Below, one piece after another: positions 1 through 8,297 of a stretch of DNA of 46,648 nt. Source of the stretch: Myroides injenensis M09-0166 (GTDB lineage: Bacteria > Bacteroidota > Bacteroidia > Flavobacteriales > Flavobacteriaceae); assembly GCF_000246945.1 (NCBI RefSeq), contig NZ_BAEX01000015.1, forward strand, positions 1-46,648, read 5' to 3'. Below the pieces are notes generated by a model. The model saw only the letters and a list, made by a program, of their open reading frames with translations. It did no database searches and was not told the DNA's origin. The position numbers were made by a program, and so were the translations under genes. Positions within the stretch are counted from its first letter, which is position 1. Every line of letters starts with the position of its first letter.

Positions 1-50
1 AATGTTTTAGTATCTTAGTTAACGAAAAGAAAAATTAAAATTTGTTGTTT

Positions 51-464
51 ATGAAAGCAAAAGTACAGTACAATGACTTCTACGGAAGTGTAGCTGCAGA
101 TATCTCAGATTTGATAGCTGCAAAAAAAGGAAATTACATCAGCAGTATTGGGGAGTACTTCGATGTTAATCCTGAAAAATTTAAAGTAGTTGGTGTTTCA
201 TTAACAGGAGTAAGTAATTTTGAAATTACTTTACTATGTGTTGATTTAGAGAAAAGCAATGATTCAAAGGAACATTTGGTAAAAATGAAGATGGATTTAG
301 ATGCTGAAGGCCAAAAAAGAATGCTTGACTTATTGTTTAAACGTTTGAATATTGTGTTATTCGATTCAGGAAAAGAGCAATATTTAGAGAAGGAATGTAA
401 TGAGACCGTTAACTTTGACGAGTTTCATGAATTAGAACTAGAATTAGAAGACGAGCTAGTTTAA
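51..464 (+). CDS. Conserved hypothetical protein (137 aa)
   Basis: This is a small soluble acidic protein with no signal peptide or membrane segment. The ATG at 51 is preferred over the in-frame TTG at 42, because the protein then begins MKAKVQYNDF. The C-terminus is very acidic, a run of Glu/Leu/Asp (ELELELEDEL). I recall similar short proteins in Flavobacteriaceae, but no function is known to me and no catalytic motif is visible. The gene stands alone and is followed by a strong terminator at 494-527. It is a real gene on codon pattern; the function is unassigned. Confidence 0.7.
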   Translation: MKAKVQYNDFYGSVAADISDLIAAKKGNYISSIGEYFDVNPEKFKVVGVSLTGVSNFEITLLCVDLEKSNDSKEHLVKMKMDLDAEGQKRMLDLLFKRLNIVLFDSGKEQYLEKECNETVNFDEFHELELELEDELV

Positions 465-493
465 TTAGAGTAGAATTTGTAAATCACTATTAT

Positions 494-527
494 AAGGGTT
501 GTTTGATATCAAACAACCCTTTTTTTA
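494..527 (+). terminator. Intrinsic terminator
   Basis: A perfect 14+14 bp palindrome at 494-521 (arm AAGGGTTGTTTGAT) is followed by a T run. It closes the transcript of the hypothetical gene at 51-464. Confidence 0.85.
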
Positions 528-605
528 TTAGTTTTGTGATGAGCATCTACTTATCTTATTATAAGTATTTTTTACATCGTTTTATTAATATATAAATTTT
601 CGCAT

Positions 606-1592
606 TTGTCAAATAAATGGTTAATTCTTATTGTGTTTTATTTTGTCTGTCAATTTTGTATTGCACAACAAGATAGTTTATATGTAAAAAATTATAAACA
701 TATTTATGGGGTAAAATTGTATCTAGCGAATGATAATCTTTCTTTTGAGTATGAATTACAAGAGAAAGATTCAGAAAAGTTTTTGCCTAATAAACCTATA
801 AACATTGGCGTAGGATTCTCATGGAAGAACTCTTCCTTAAGCTACAGTTATGGCTTTTCTTTTTTAAGGGATAAGAAAAAGGGAAAGACTAAGTCCAGAG
901 ATCTTCAATATCACTATTATGGAGAGAGAATGGTAATTGATTTGTATTACCAAAGATATAAAGGTTTTTACTTAGAAGGAGACAAAAACAAACCCTACAA
1001 TTTATTTAATAGTTTGAGTATAAATTATTATGGGATTTCGGGGCAATATATCTTTAATAACAAACGCTATTCAGCTGCAGCCGCGTTTGATCAAAGTAAA
1101 AAGCAGGTCAAATCAGCAGGTAGTTTATTACTTGGTGGTGGGTTGTTTTACAACAAAATAAAAAATTTACCTGAAGTAAGAGAAAAGCTAAAGGATTATG
1201 ACCGCGTATCCTATAATTTTGGTCCTAATATAGGCTATGGCTATAACTGGGTACCATTGAAAAATCTATTGCTGGCAGGATCTTTTTCAGTGGGTATTAA
1301 TGGAGTTTTTGATAAAAATCTTGAATCCAACGAAACGACATTTAGGGTTAATCCACAAGTAACAGGTCGTTTTTCGGTTATGTATCAGTCGGAAGATTGG
1401 ATAATAGGTGTATCTTCTTTAGTGAATAATTTATACGTTAGTTTTAAAGATGATTATCAGTCTAGCATTTTGAATACAAATCTTACCTTGACAGTTATAA
1501 AACGCTTTACTCCTAAAAAAGAATGGAGATTATTAAAGTATGACTTCACTGATTTGCTTAAAAAAAGAGAGGAAGAAGAAAATATAAAGTAG
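606..1592 (+). CDS. DUF4421-type outer-membrane beta-barrel protein
   Basis: The protein has 328 residues. Residues 1-20 are a Sec signal peptide with a hydrophobic core (WLILIVFYFVCQFCIA) ending before QQ, a signal peptidase I type site common in Flavobacteria. The mature part is rich in aromatic residues and alternates polar and apolar positions, as expected of an outer-membrane beta barrel. Its overall look matches the DUF4421 family, whose function is unknown. The only start that keeps the signal peptide is TTG at 606; no ATG or GTG fits. The C-terminus ends in a charged tail (KKREEEENIK) rather than the usual aromatic barrel terminus. Family assignment is from memory of the pattern. Confidence 0.65.
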   Translation: MSNKWLILIVFYFVCQFCIAQQDSLYVKNYKHIYGVKLYLANDNLSFEYELQEKDSEKFLPNKPINIGVGFSWKNSSLSYSYGFSFLRDKKKGKTKSRDLQYHYYGERMVIDLYYQRYKGFYLEGDKNKPYNLFNSLSINYYGISGQYIFNNKRYSAAAAFDQSKKQVKSAGSLLLGGGLFYNKIKNLPEVREKLKDYDRVSYNFGPNIGYGYNWVPLKNLLLAGSFSVGINGVFDKNLESNETTFRVNPQVTGRFSVMYQSEDWIIGVSSLVNNLYVSFKDDYQSSILNTNLTLTVIKRFTPKKEWRLLKYDFTDLLKKREEEENIK

Positions 1593-1654
1593 AGCCGTAA
1601 CTTGTCTTTTAAATTGATTTTCATACCTTACTAAGCTAAAAAAACTTATAGATT

Positions 1655-2092
1655 ATGAATTTTGATATTACCAATTATCGATTTTATTGTCCCTTAGAAA
1701 TTAGATGGAATGATTTGGATGCATTAGGGCATGTAAATAATGTTAATTATATTGAGTACTTTCAGATAGGTAGAGGAAAGTATATGAATGAAGTAAGTAA
1801 AACTTGGGATTGGACTAAACACATGTTTGTTATAGCCAATATATCATGTAATTATTTAAAAGAAATAAAACTTACTGCACGCAATCCTAGAATAGGAGTT
1901 AGGATTTCTAAATTAGGTTCAAAAAGTTTTGATATTGAATATGCAATCTTAAGTGATGACGAAGATAGAAAACCAATCGTCCATGCTATAGGAAGTAGTA
2001 TACAAGTTATGATTGATATTTCTGAGAAAAAGACAATTGAAATACCTGAGTGGTTGTTGAGTGAAATAAAAAATTATGAACCTGCTCTTTAA
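1655..2092 (+). CDS. Acyl-CoA thioesterase, 4HBT (hot-dog) family
   Basis: This is a 145-residue single hot-dog domain, the usual length for the 4-hydroxybenzoyl-CoA thioesterase/YbgC family. These proteins hydrolyse acyl-CoA thioesters in the cytoplasm. The signature RWNDLDALGHVNNVNY spans residues 17-32. D20 aligns with the catalytic Asp of 4HBT enzymes, and H26-V-N-N is the normal start of the hot-dog helix. The substrate cannot be told from sequence. The gene appears to be transcribed alone and converges on the lipoprotein gene at 2138-2587. Confidence 0.85.
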   Translation: MNFDITNYRFYCPLEIRWNDLDALGHVNNVNYIEYFQIGRGKYMNEVSKTWDWTKHMFVIANISCNYLKEIKLTARNPRIGVRISKLGSKSFDIEYAILSDDEDRKPIVHAIGSSIQVMIDISEKKTIEIPEWLLSEIKNYEPAL

Positions 2093-2103
2093 TAAATATC
2101 AAG

Positions 2104-2143
2104 TATTAATGATGGATGACAATTTTGCAATCCATCATTAATA
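2104..2143. terminator. Bidirectional terminator-like inverted repeat
   Basis: Arms TATTAATGATGGAT and ATCCATCATTAATA are separated by 12 nt between two convergent genes. The right arm contains the stop codon of the minus-strand lipoprotein gene. Flanking T runs are short, so termination strength is uncertain. Confidence 0.6.
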
Positions 2144-2587
2144 TTTAGCATCTCTCCAAATAGCTATATCAGCTAATATTTTTTCTGTATCAGCATTTAC
2201 TTCTTCTAGAAATTTAGAAGTATAGAGTGTGTATCTAGCTTTATCTAATTGTAGACGCACTTCATGATCATTAATTATTTTTACTACAATTTGATTTTTA
2301 GCATCAGTAAATTCTTGGTACTTTTTAGCGTTTTTATTTTCTACGAGTGGTAAAAACACAGGTTGAGCATCTTTGTTTAATTTTTTGTCCTGTTGGTATA
2401 TTAATGTTGCTTGCCCATTTTTGAATGTGAAAAAATAGTTTTTAAATAAGAATGTTTTTGCTGAAAATACAGTTGCTTTTTCTTTGTTTAATAGGTACGG
2501 AGAAGAAACAATAGTCTCAGTCGTTTGACAACTTGTTAAGCAAAAATAACTTACTAAAAGAAGTACTGGGATTAATAAATGTTTCAT
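2138..2587 (-). CDS. Hypothetical lipoprotein
   Basis: The protein has 149 residues. Residues 1-19 are a signal sequence ending in a lipobox LTSC with C20 as the predicted lipidated Cys. The rest is a small soluble domain rich in Lys, Phe and Tyr, with no motif I recognise. It is probably anchored to the periplasmic or outer membrane. The gene is monocistronic and diverges from the cytochrome c peroxidase gene across a 226-nt AT-rich interval. Function unknown. Confidence 0.7.
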   Translation of the reverse strand: MKHLLIPVLLLVSYFCLTSCQTTETIVSSPYLLNKEKATVFSAKTFLFKNYFFTFKNGQATLIYQQDKKLNKDAQPVFLPLVENKNAKKYQEFTDAKNQIVVKIINDHEVRLQLDKARYTLYTSKFLEEVNADTEKILADIAIWRDAKY

Positions 2588-2813
2588 GATTGTAAGATTG
2601 GTTAAGACTAAAATAGAATTAATATTATAAAAAACAAAATAAAAATATAAAATATGTTTTTATTGATTCTATTTATTAAATAATTATTAAGTTTTTGTTT
2701 GTCAAATTATGTTATGCGCAATGTGTGAATTGTTGATATTTATCATATGTTATCAAGTAATCTAAGGGTAAATTAGATGAAAATAAACTAATAACGACAA
2801 ATTAATAAGCGCA

Positions 2814-3854
2814 ATGAAAAAAGTAATAATGCTAGCTATAATGTGTTCATTTGTAGCATGTAAAAAAGGAGACAACTCACAAAATAAACAAGGGGAAAAA
2901 CAAGAATCTGAATTACTAGCAAAAGCAAAAGTATTGTTTCAACCATTATCATCAGTTGAATATGAAATACCAGCTGATAATAAAGTGAAATTAGGAAAAT
3001 ATCTATACTTTGATACCAGATTATCTGGTGAAGGGAATATAAGTTGTAATTCTTGTCATGATTTAAATACTTATGGTGTGGATAACAAAACTTTTTCGCC
3101 TGGAGATGATGGATCTTTAGGAGGTCGTAATTCACCTACTGTTTTTCACGCGGCATTGCATAAAATGCAGTTTTGGGATGGTAGAGCTAAAGATGTGGAA
3201 GAGCAAGCAGGAGGACCTATTCTAAATCCAGTAGAGCACAATATTAAGAGTGAAGAGCAATTAGTAGAGCGCATTAAGAAAGTAGAGATGTATCAGAAGA
3301 TGTTTGCCGATGTCTATAAAGGGGACAAAGATCCAATTACATTTAATAATCTAACTAATGCAATAGGTGCTTTTGAGCGTACTTTAATGCCAGAAAGTAG
3401 ATTTGATAAATATTTAGAAGGGGATGAGGCAGCTTTAACAGCTCAAGAGAAAAAAGGACTAGATTCTTTTATTACTGCAGGATGTATTACTTGTCATAAT
3501 GGTGTGGCAATGGGAGGACAAATGTTCCAAAAGTTTGGAGTTTATCATGAGTATTGGAAATATACAGAATCAGAAAAAGTAGATAATGGGTTATTTGATA
3601 TTAGTAACAATGAAACAGAAAAATACTTCTTTAAAGTTCCTGGTCTACGAAATGTAACTCATACTTCTCCATACTTTCACGATGGGTCTGTCAAAGAGTT
3701 GAAAGAAGCGGTAAAGATTATGGGTAAATTACAAAATAATGTTGAATTATCAGATCAACAAATTGATGATATAGTTGCTTTCCTAGGAAGTTTATCAAGT
3801 GATATTCCTGACGATGTTAAGAAATCACCATTTGAGGATGAAAAGGTAATGTAG
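2814..3854 (+). CDS. Di-haem cytochrome c peroxidase (MauG/CCP family) lipoprotein
   Basis: The enzyme reduces H2O2 to water using electrons from cytochromes c in the periplasm. The protein has 346 residues, normal for the family. Residues 1-15 are a lipoprotein signal with C16 in SFVAC. The two haem-binding motifs are CNSCH (78-82) and CITCH (224-228). Typical family sequences are also present: LGKYLYFDTRLSG, GRNSPTVFHAALH, FWDGRAKDVEEQ and the C-terminal YFHDGS. Position and signal place it outside the cytoplasm. It stands alone between a divergent lipoprotein gene and a strong terminator. It could serve peroxide detoxification linked to the respiratory chain. The exact electron donor is not visible. 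Confidence 0.9.
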   Translation: MKKVIMLAIMCSFVACKKGDNSQNKQGEKQESELLAKAKVLFQPLSSVEYEIPADNKVKLGKYLYFDTRLSGEGNISCNSCHDLNTYGVDNKTFSPGDDGSLGGRNSPTVFHAALHKMQFWDGRAKDVEEQAGGPILNPVEHNIKSEEQLVERIKKVEMYQKMFADVYKGDKDPITFNNLTNAIGAFERTLMPESRFDKYLEGDEAALTAQEKKGLDSFITAGCITCHNGVAMGGQMFQKFGVYHEYWKYTESEKVDNGLFDISNNETEKYFFKVPGLRNVTHTSPYFHDGSVKELKEAVKIMGKLQNNVELSDQQIDDIVAFLGSLSSDIPDDVKKSPFEDEKVM

Positions 3855-3880
3855 TAGTTATTCGTTTTATTTTGACTATT

Positions 3881-3917
3881 AGGAGTTCTCTTATAAATAA
3901 AGAGAACTCCTTTTTTG
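3881..3917 (+). terminator. Intrinsic terminator
   Basis: Stem GGAGTTCTCT (3882-3891) and AGAGAACTCC (3901-3910) with a 9-nt loop is followed by six T. It ends the peroxidase transcript. Confidence 0.85.
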
Positions 3918-4159
3918 TATACTGTATTTAAACTGAAACGTTATTTTGTAACTATCTATTTATTAGTTGATATTCAAAATTATGAATACATATTCTTTAA
4001 CTATTTAATAAAAAAACGCACTAATTTTTTTTTGGGATTATTTTTATTTAATGTACTGATATATAGTGCTTTAGTTGTTTAAGCTGTGTTTTTTGTGTCC
4101 TTAATTAAGTGAAAAATCACTGCTTAAATATCTAATAATGTGATGTTTATGGCTAACTG

Positions 4160-4252
4160 GTTCAACACCGCTTCAACAATACGTCAAGATTGCCTCGGTT
4201 TTATAGGGTTTTGTTGAAGCAATGTTGAAGAAGTGTTGAAGCAGTGTTGACG
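4160..4252. repeat. 11-bp periodic inverted repeat element, copy A
   Basis: The left part has three units at 4160, 4171 and 4182 (GTTCAACA, CTTCAACA, CGTCAAGA). After about 22 nt, four units of the opposite orientation start at 4212, 4223, 4234 and 4245 (TGTTGAAG three times, then TGTTGACG). Unit spacing is exactly 11 bp throughout. The two parts can pair into a long imperfect hairpin. Copies occur at 33099-33191 and, decayed, at 18547-18576. The element sits in the 535-nt gene-free interval 3918-4452, which otherwise shows only AT-rich sequence and the promoter at its end. Confidence 0.8.
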
Positions 4253-4424
4253 AAATCTATATTTAGGGGGCTTATTTTATCAATTAAATTTTATAGTAAA
4301 AGTGCTTTTAAACGAGAACTCGATTTTAAAAGCTATTTCTTATGGATAATAAGGTTATTACTTAAAATGAAAGTTTTTCTGAAAACTTCATTGTATAGTT
4401 TTAAAGGTACTGATTAACATTTCT

Positions 4425-4432
4425 TATATTTG
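4425..4432 (+). promoter_or_regulatory. -7 promoter box (TATATTTG)
   Basis: This is an exact match to the Bacteroidota -7 consensus TAnnTTTG, 20 nt before the exonuclease start codon. No clear -33 TTTG is seen at the usual distance. Confidence 0.5.
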
Positions 4433-4452
4433 TCATTAAACAATTTAGTATA

Positions 4453-5226
4453 ATGGAGTTGAAATTACATAGACCTATTTGTTTCTTTGATTTAGAAACA
4501 ACAGGTATAGATGTTGCGAAAGATAGAATCGTCGAAATAGGTATATTAAAAGTATTTCCAAATGGAAATAAAGAGAGTAAAACATGGTTAGTTAACCCTG
4601 GTATGCCAATCCCTGAACATTCTACTAAAATTCATGGTATTACTGATGAACAGGTAGCTAACGAGCCAACCTTTAATGAATTGGCACCTCATATTTACAA
4701 TATGATAAAAGATTCAGATTTGGCTGGGTTTAATTCTGATCGATTTGACATTCCTTTACTTGTAGAGGAGTTGTTAAGAGCAGGAGTTGATTTTGATATG
4801 GGGAATAGAGTATCAGTAGATGTTCAAACTATTTTTCATAAAAAAGAGGAACGAACTTTAAGTGCTGCTTATCGATTCTATTGCAATGAGTCCTTAGAAA
4901 ATGCGCATTCGGCAATGGCTGATACAACAGCTACATACGAAATTCTAAAAGCACAATTAGATCGATACGAAGATTTAGAGAATGACATGAAATCACTATC
5001 TGAGTTTACAACTCGTAAAAAAAGTGTTGATTTCGCTGGATATATTGCATTGAACGAAGATGGAGAGGAAATCTTTACTTTTGGAAAACATAAGGGAGCA
5101 TTAGTGAATGAAGTTCTAGAGCGAGAACCTGGGTACTACGGATGGATTCAGAATGCTGACTTCCCATTGTATACCAAAAAAGTATTAACAGCTATTAAGT
5201 TGAGAAAATTAAATAGTAAATTGTAA
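4453..5226 (+). CDS. DnaQ-like 3'-5' exonuclease with C-terminal DUF3820-like domain
   Basis: This is a DEDD-superfamily exonuclease of 257 residues. Exo I is FFDLETTG with D13 and E15. Exo II is GFNSDRFDIPLL with D99 as the metal ligand. Exo III is ENAHSAMADT with H152 and D157, the DEDDh type. Residues about 208-250 (FTFGKHKG ... YYGWIQNADFP) form a separate small domain resembling DUF3820, often fused to such exonucleases in Bacteroidota. It may proofread or trim DNA or RNA ends; it is not the main PolC or DnaE subunit. It is first in a tight operon with the FAH hydrolase, the Hpt-like gene and cinA (gaps 21, 4 and 3 nt). Confidence 0.88.
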   Translation: MELKLHRPICFFDLETTGIDVAKDRIVEIGILKVFPNGNKESKTWLVNPGMPIPEHSTKIHGITDEQVANEPTFNELAPHIYNMIKDSDLAGFNSDRFDIPLLVEELLRAGVDFDMGNRVSVDVQTIFHKKEERTLSAAYRFYCNESLENAHSAMADTTATYEILKAQLDRYEDLENDMKSLSEFTTRKKSVDFAGYIALNEDGEEIFTFGKHKGALVNEVLEREPGYYGWIQNADFPLYTKKVLTAIKLRKLNSKL

Positions 5227-5247
5227 AAATAAAAAACATATTCACTG

Positions 5248-5859
5248 ATGAAAATTGTTTGTATAGGTCGTAATTATGTTGAACATATTGAAGAATTAAA
5301 TAATGAAAGGCCATCAGAGCCATTGTTATTTATTAAACCTGATTCGGCTTTATTAGGAAATCAGATGCCATTTGTCATACCAACTTTTTCTAATGATATT
5401 CATTATGAAATAGAAGTAGTAGTGAAAATTAATAAAGTAGGTAAATTCATCGAGCCTAAATTTGCAAATAAATACTACGATGAAATTACGGTAGGTATCG
5501 ATTTTACTGCAAGAGATACTCAACAGCAATTGAAAGAAAAAGGATTGCCTTGGGAAAAAGCAAAAAGTTTTGATGGCTCTGCAGTGGTAGGCAGTTTTCT
5601 TCCAAAAGATAAAATAGCAGATATTTACAATACTGATTTCTCTCTTACTAAAAACGGAGAAGTAGTTCAAAAAGGAAATACTGCACAGATGATTTGGAAT
5701 ATTGATGAGGTTATTGCAGAAGCTTCAAAATATTTCACCTTAAAGAAAGGAGATTTGATATTTACGGGTACTCCTGTAGGAGTAGGGAGAGTAGATGAAA
5801 ATGATGTTTTAGAAGGTGAAATTGGAGGCAATAATGTATTTCGCATAACTGTAAAATAG
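5248..5859 (+). CDS. Fumarylacetoacetate hydrolase (FAH) family protein
   Basis: This is a 203-residue short-form FAH-fold enzyme of the FAHD1/YcgM group. These act on acylpyruvates or oxaloacetate in the cytoplasm and use a divalent metal. The metal triad is visible as E54 and E56 in HYEIEV and D85 in GIDFTARD. The family end motif is IFTGTPVGVG (171-180). The N-terminal MKIVCIGRNY is the usual start of the family. The substrate cannot be decided; oxaloacetate decarboxylase or tautomerase activity is the common assignment for this subgroup. It is the second gene of the operon. Confidence 0.85.
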   Translation: MKIVCIGRNYVEHIEELNNERPSEPLLFIKPDSALLGNQMPFVIPTFSNDIHYEIEVVVKINKVGKFIEPKFANKYYDEITVGIDFTARDTQQQLKEKGLPWEKAKSFDGSAVVGSFLPKDKIADIYNTDFSLTKNGEVVQKGNTAQMIWNIDEVIAEASKYFTLKKGDLIFTGTPVGVGRVDENDVLEGEIGGNNVFRITVK

Positions 5860-5863
5860 AGAT

Positions 5864-6208
5864 ATGGCTTTATATTATGATTTAGGGGCTCTTTTACAGC
5901 ATTATAATAATGACAATAGTCTTGTAAGAGAAAAGTTAGTTGACTTCTTAGAGGTAACTAAACACAGTTTGCAAAAGATAAAAGAGGGTATAGACGAAAA
6001 GTCATATTCGAAAGTGCAAAAACACATTAATAAGTTGATACCATTTCTTGAGTATATAGGGATGGATCAAGCTTTGGACGAGGCAAAATTAATGAATGAG
6101 TGGACTATTGATCAAGGTAAAACAAAAGAGGTAAAAGAAATTTTTAAGTCATTTAAAGTACTCGTTAAAGATGCTCGTAAAGAGATCAAGAAAGATTTTA
6201 ATCTATAA
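5864..6208 (+). CDS. Hpt-like four-helix protein, phospho-acceptor His uncertain
   Basis: The protein has 114 residues, all predicted helical, with the size of a histidine phosphotransfer domain. By position in this conserved operon and by overall pattern it corresponds to the flavobacterial Hpt-like protein that usually carries an AHKIKP...LLGM helix. Here the equivalent segment is HINKLIPFLEYIGM (54-67). Aligned without gaps on the GM end, the phospho-His position is N56. H54 is nearby but would need a two-residue shift. It may still function with H54, or may be a phosphorylation-independent relative. Gap to cinA is 3 nt. Confidence 0.55.
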   Translation: MALYYDLGALLQHYNNDNSLVREKLVDFLEVTKHSLQKIKEGIDEKSYSKVQKHINKLIPFLEYIGMDQALDEAKLMNEWTIDQGKTKEVKEIFKSFKVLVKDARKEIKKDFNL

Positions 6209-6211
6209 TCT

Positions 6212-7456
6212 ATGAAAGCAGCAATTATTACTATTGGAGATGAAATATTAATAGGTCAAATAGTTGATACTAATTCAGCATATTTAGCTAAAAAGTTAGA
6301 TCAATTAGGTTTTCAAGTAGTAAGTGCGCTTACCATAGGAGATAACAAAGAAGCAATAGAAGGGGCTTTATTAAATTATTTAGGCAAGGTCGATGTTGTA
6401 ATAATGACTGGAGGACTAGGTCCTACAAAAGATGATATTACAAAGAAAGTGTTCTGCGACTTTTTTGATGATTATTTGGTATGTAATCAAAAAGTTTTGG
6501 ATCATATTACAATTATGCTTGAGCGAATATTTAATAAACCCATATCTGAAATTAATAAACAGCAAGCTTTTGTACCATCTAAGGCGCATGTTTTATTTAA
6601 TGAAGTAGGAACAGCAGCAGGAATGTTAATGAACAAGAATAATACATTGTTTGTTTCGTTACCAGGTGTTCCTTTTGAAATGAAGCATATAGTTGAAGAG
6701 CAATTGGCACCTTACTTAAATAGTAAGTTTTATTCTAATATCAATGTGCATAAAGTAATTATAACTTATGGTATTGGGGAGAGTTTATTAGCTGAATATT
6801 TAGAGGATTGGGAGAATAATTTACCAGAAGATATTCACTTAGCATATTTACCAAGTCCTGGAAGAGTTAGATTAAGATTATCAGTTAAAGGTGATAATAG
6901 AGAGGTTTTAGAGAAAAGAATTGCTGAATTAATAAAAAAAATACCAAAAACAGTAATTCCTTATATTCGAGCGTACGAAGATGTAGATTTATCGCAAATA
7001 GTTATAAAGGAGTTGCAAAATCAAAATAAAACTATTTCTTTTGCAGAAAGTTGTACAGGTGGAAGATTTTCAGTGATGTTCAATTCTCTACCAGGTTCAT
7101 CTTCTTATTTTAAAGGAGGGATTATACCATACGCAAGCCAAGCTAAGATTGATGTCTTAGGTGTTGATGAAAAGCTTATAGAAAAATATAGTGTAGTCAG
7201 TGAACAAGTTGCAATAGAAATGGCTAGAGTAGCACGAGATAAATTTAAAAGTGATTATGCCATTTCAACTACGGGGAATGCCGGACCTACGAAAGGGGAT
7301 TCAGAAGAGGATTTAGGTACAGTTTATATCGGTATAGCGAGTAGTGAGGGAGTATATGCAAAAAAGTTTAGTTTAGGTCAACCTAGGGAAAAAGTAATAA
7401 ATGGTGCTATTTCTAAAGGATTAGAGTTGATATATAACGATATATTAAAAAAATAA
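6212..7456 (+). CDS. cinA: CinA-family protein / nicotinamide-nucleotide amidase
   Basis: This is a two-domain protein of 414 residues, full length for the family. The N-terminal MoCF-like domain shows GDEILIGQIVDTNSAYLA and the phosphate-binding MTGGLGPTKDD (65-75). The C-terminal PncC-like domain shows the nucleophile motif FAESCTGG (277-284, S280) and TTGNAGPTKGD. Family members deamidate nicotinamide mononucleotide, and some cleave ADP-ribose. The effect on NAD recycling is inferred from the family. It is the last gene of the four-gene operon. A ribosomal-protein promoter follows directly. Confidence 0.92.
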   Translation: MKAAIITIGDEILIGQIVDTNSAYLAKKLDQLGFQVVSALTIGDNKEAIEGALLNYLGKVDVVIMTGGLGPTKDDITKKVFCDFFDDYLVCNQKVLDHITIMLERIFNKPISEINKQQAFVPSKAHVLFNEVGTAAGMLMNKNNTLFVSLPGVPFEMKHIVEEQLAPYLNSKFYSNINVHKVIITYGIGESLLAEYLEDWENNLPEDIHLAYLPSPGRVRLRLSVKGDNREVLEKRIAELIKKIPKTVIPYIRAYEDVDLSQIVIKELQNQNKTISFAESCTGGRFSVMFNSLPGSSSYFKGGIIPYASQAKIDVLGVDEKLIEKYSVVSEQVAIEMARVARDKFKSDYAISTTGNAGPTKGDSEEDLGTVYIGIASSEGVYAKKFSLGQPREKVINGAISKGLELIYNDILKK

Positions 7457-7464
7457 CGAAAATG

Positions 7465-7498
7465 TTTTTGTATAATAATTTTCTTTTTCGTTACTTTG
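7465..7498 (+). promoter_or_regulatory. Promoter of the rpmB-rpmG-DUF4295 operon
   Basis: TTTTTG at 7465-7470 fits the -33 element. It is followed after 20 bp by TTACTTTG (7491-7498), one base off the TAnnTTTG -7 consensus. The predicted transcript starts near 7505, about 33 nt before the rpmB ATG. Confidence 0.6.
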
Positions 7499-7537
7499 CA
7501 CCCTGATTTTGAATATTGAAATAAAAGATAAGAAATA

Positions 7538-7774
7538 ATGTCAAGAGTTTGTGAAATTACTGGTAAAAGAGCAATGGTTGGAAACAACGTTTCTCACGCG
7601 ATGAATAAAACTAAGAGAAAGTTTTCTGTGAACTTAGTTAAAAAACGTTTCTACATTGCTGAAGAAGACAGATGGGTAACTTTGAAATTATCTACTTCTG
7701 CATTAAAAACAATTAATAAAAAAGGTATTACTGCTGTGTTAAAAGACGCAAAAGTAAAAGGATTAGTAAAATAA
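7538..7774 (+). CDS. rpmB: 50S ribosomal protein L28
   Basis: This 78-residue basic protein has the L28 signature [11 protein letters not shown] followed by [13 protein letters not shown], and the later VNLVKKRFY and [10 protein letters not shown]. It is a structural component of the large ribosomal subunit. It is first of three co-directional small genes with its own promoter at 7465-7498; the next gene starts 26 nt downstream. Confidence 0.97.
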   Translation: MSRVCEITGKRAMVGNNVSHAMNKTKRKFSVNLVKKRFYIAEEDRWVTLKLSTSALKTINKKGITAVLKDAKVKGLVK

Positions 7775-7799
7775 TCGGACCATAAAAAAATAGAATACG

Positions 7800-7982
7800 A
7801 TGGCAAAGAAAGGTAACAGAATACAAGTGATCTTAGAATGTACTGAACATAAAGCGTCTGGTTTACCAGGAACTTCAAGATACATTACGACTAAGAATAA
7901 GAAAAATACACCTGATAGATTGGAGATCAAAAAATTCAATCCTATCATGAAAAAAGTAACAGTTCACAAAGAAATTAAATAA
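7800..7982 (+). CDS. rpmG: 50S ribosomal protein L33
   Basis: The 60-residue L33 protein has the typical N-terminus [18 protein letters not shown] and the core [21 protein letters not shown]. No zinc-binding CxxC pairs are present, so it is the zinc-independent form. It lies between rpmB and the DUF4295 gene in the order usual for Bacteroidota. Confidence 0.97.
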   Translation: MAKKGNRIQVILECTEHKASGLPGTSRYITTKNKKNTPDRLEIKKFNPIMKKVTVHKEIK

Positions 7983-7991
7983 TTAGTAGTC

Positions 7992-8144
7992 ATGGCAAAG
8001 AAAACCGTAGCAACTTTAAGAACTTCTTCTAAAAAGTTGACTAAAGCAATTAAAATGGTTAAATCTCCAAAGACTGGTGCTTACACGTTCGTTGAATCTG
8101 TTATGGCTCCTGATTTCGTAGATGATTTCTTAAACAAGAAGTAA
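7992..8144 (+). CDS. DUF4295 small basic protein (50 aa)
   Basis: This 50-residue protein begins MAKKTVATLR and ends DFVDDFLNKK. It is strongly basic in the first half and has an acidic C-terminus. It matches the Bacteroidota-specific DUF4295 family, which is normally found directly after rpmG. It starts 9 nt after the rpmG stop. Association with the ribosome is often assumed from position and charge, but that is an inference. A terminator follows at 8167-8196. Confidence 0.88.
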   Translation: MAKKTVATLRTSSKKLTKAIKMVKSPKTGAYTFVESVMAPDFVDDFLNKK

Positions 8145-8166
8145 TTTTACCATTATAAAAATCTTG

Positions 8167-8196
8167 AAAAGCTGTCTTTATGGGCAGCTTTTTTTT
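8167..8196 (+). terminator. Intrinsic terminator
   Basis: Stem AAAAGCTG (8167-8174) pairs with CAGCTTTT (8185-8192), followed by further T. It ends the L28/L33/DUF4295 operon. Confidence 0.8.
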
Positions 8197-8297
8197 GTTT
8201 TAAGCTATTCTGTTATTTTTAATTTAGGGATTTGACCAATAATAAAAATAATGGAAGTTTGTTATTTTAAAGGCAAATGGTATTAGCTTATATTTTT

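Noticed and set aside
2836-3135. Open frame on the minus strand inside the peroxidase gene
   Set aside because: It lies wholly inside a gene with clear haem motifs, has low-complexity composition and no family features.
4155-4205. tRNA-like sequence around GGTTCAACACC
   Set aside because: It resembles a T-loop only by chance; it is part of the 11-bp repeat element and no acceptor or anticodon stem is present.
4160-4252. Possible CRISPR array or tandem repeat locus
   Set aside because: The units are 8 bp at 11-bp spacing and appear in inverted halves with no unique spacers of CRISPR length and no cas genes nearby.
5353-5670. Minus-strand open frame inside the FAH hydrolase gene
   Set aside because: The plus-strand protein has intact metal ligands and family motifs; the reverse frame has none.
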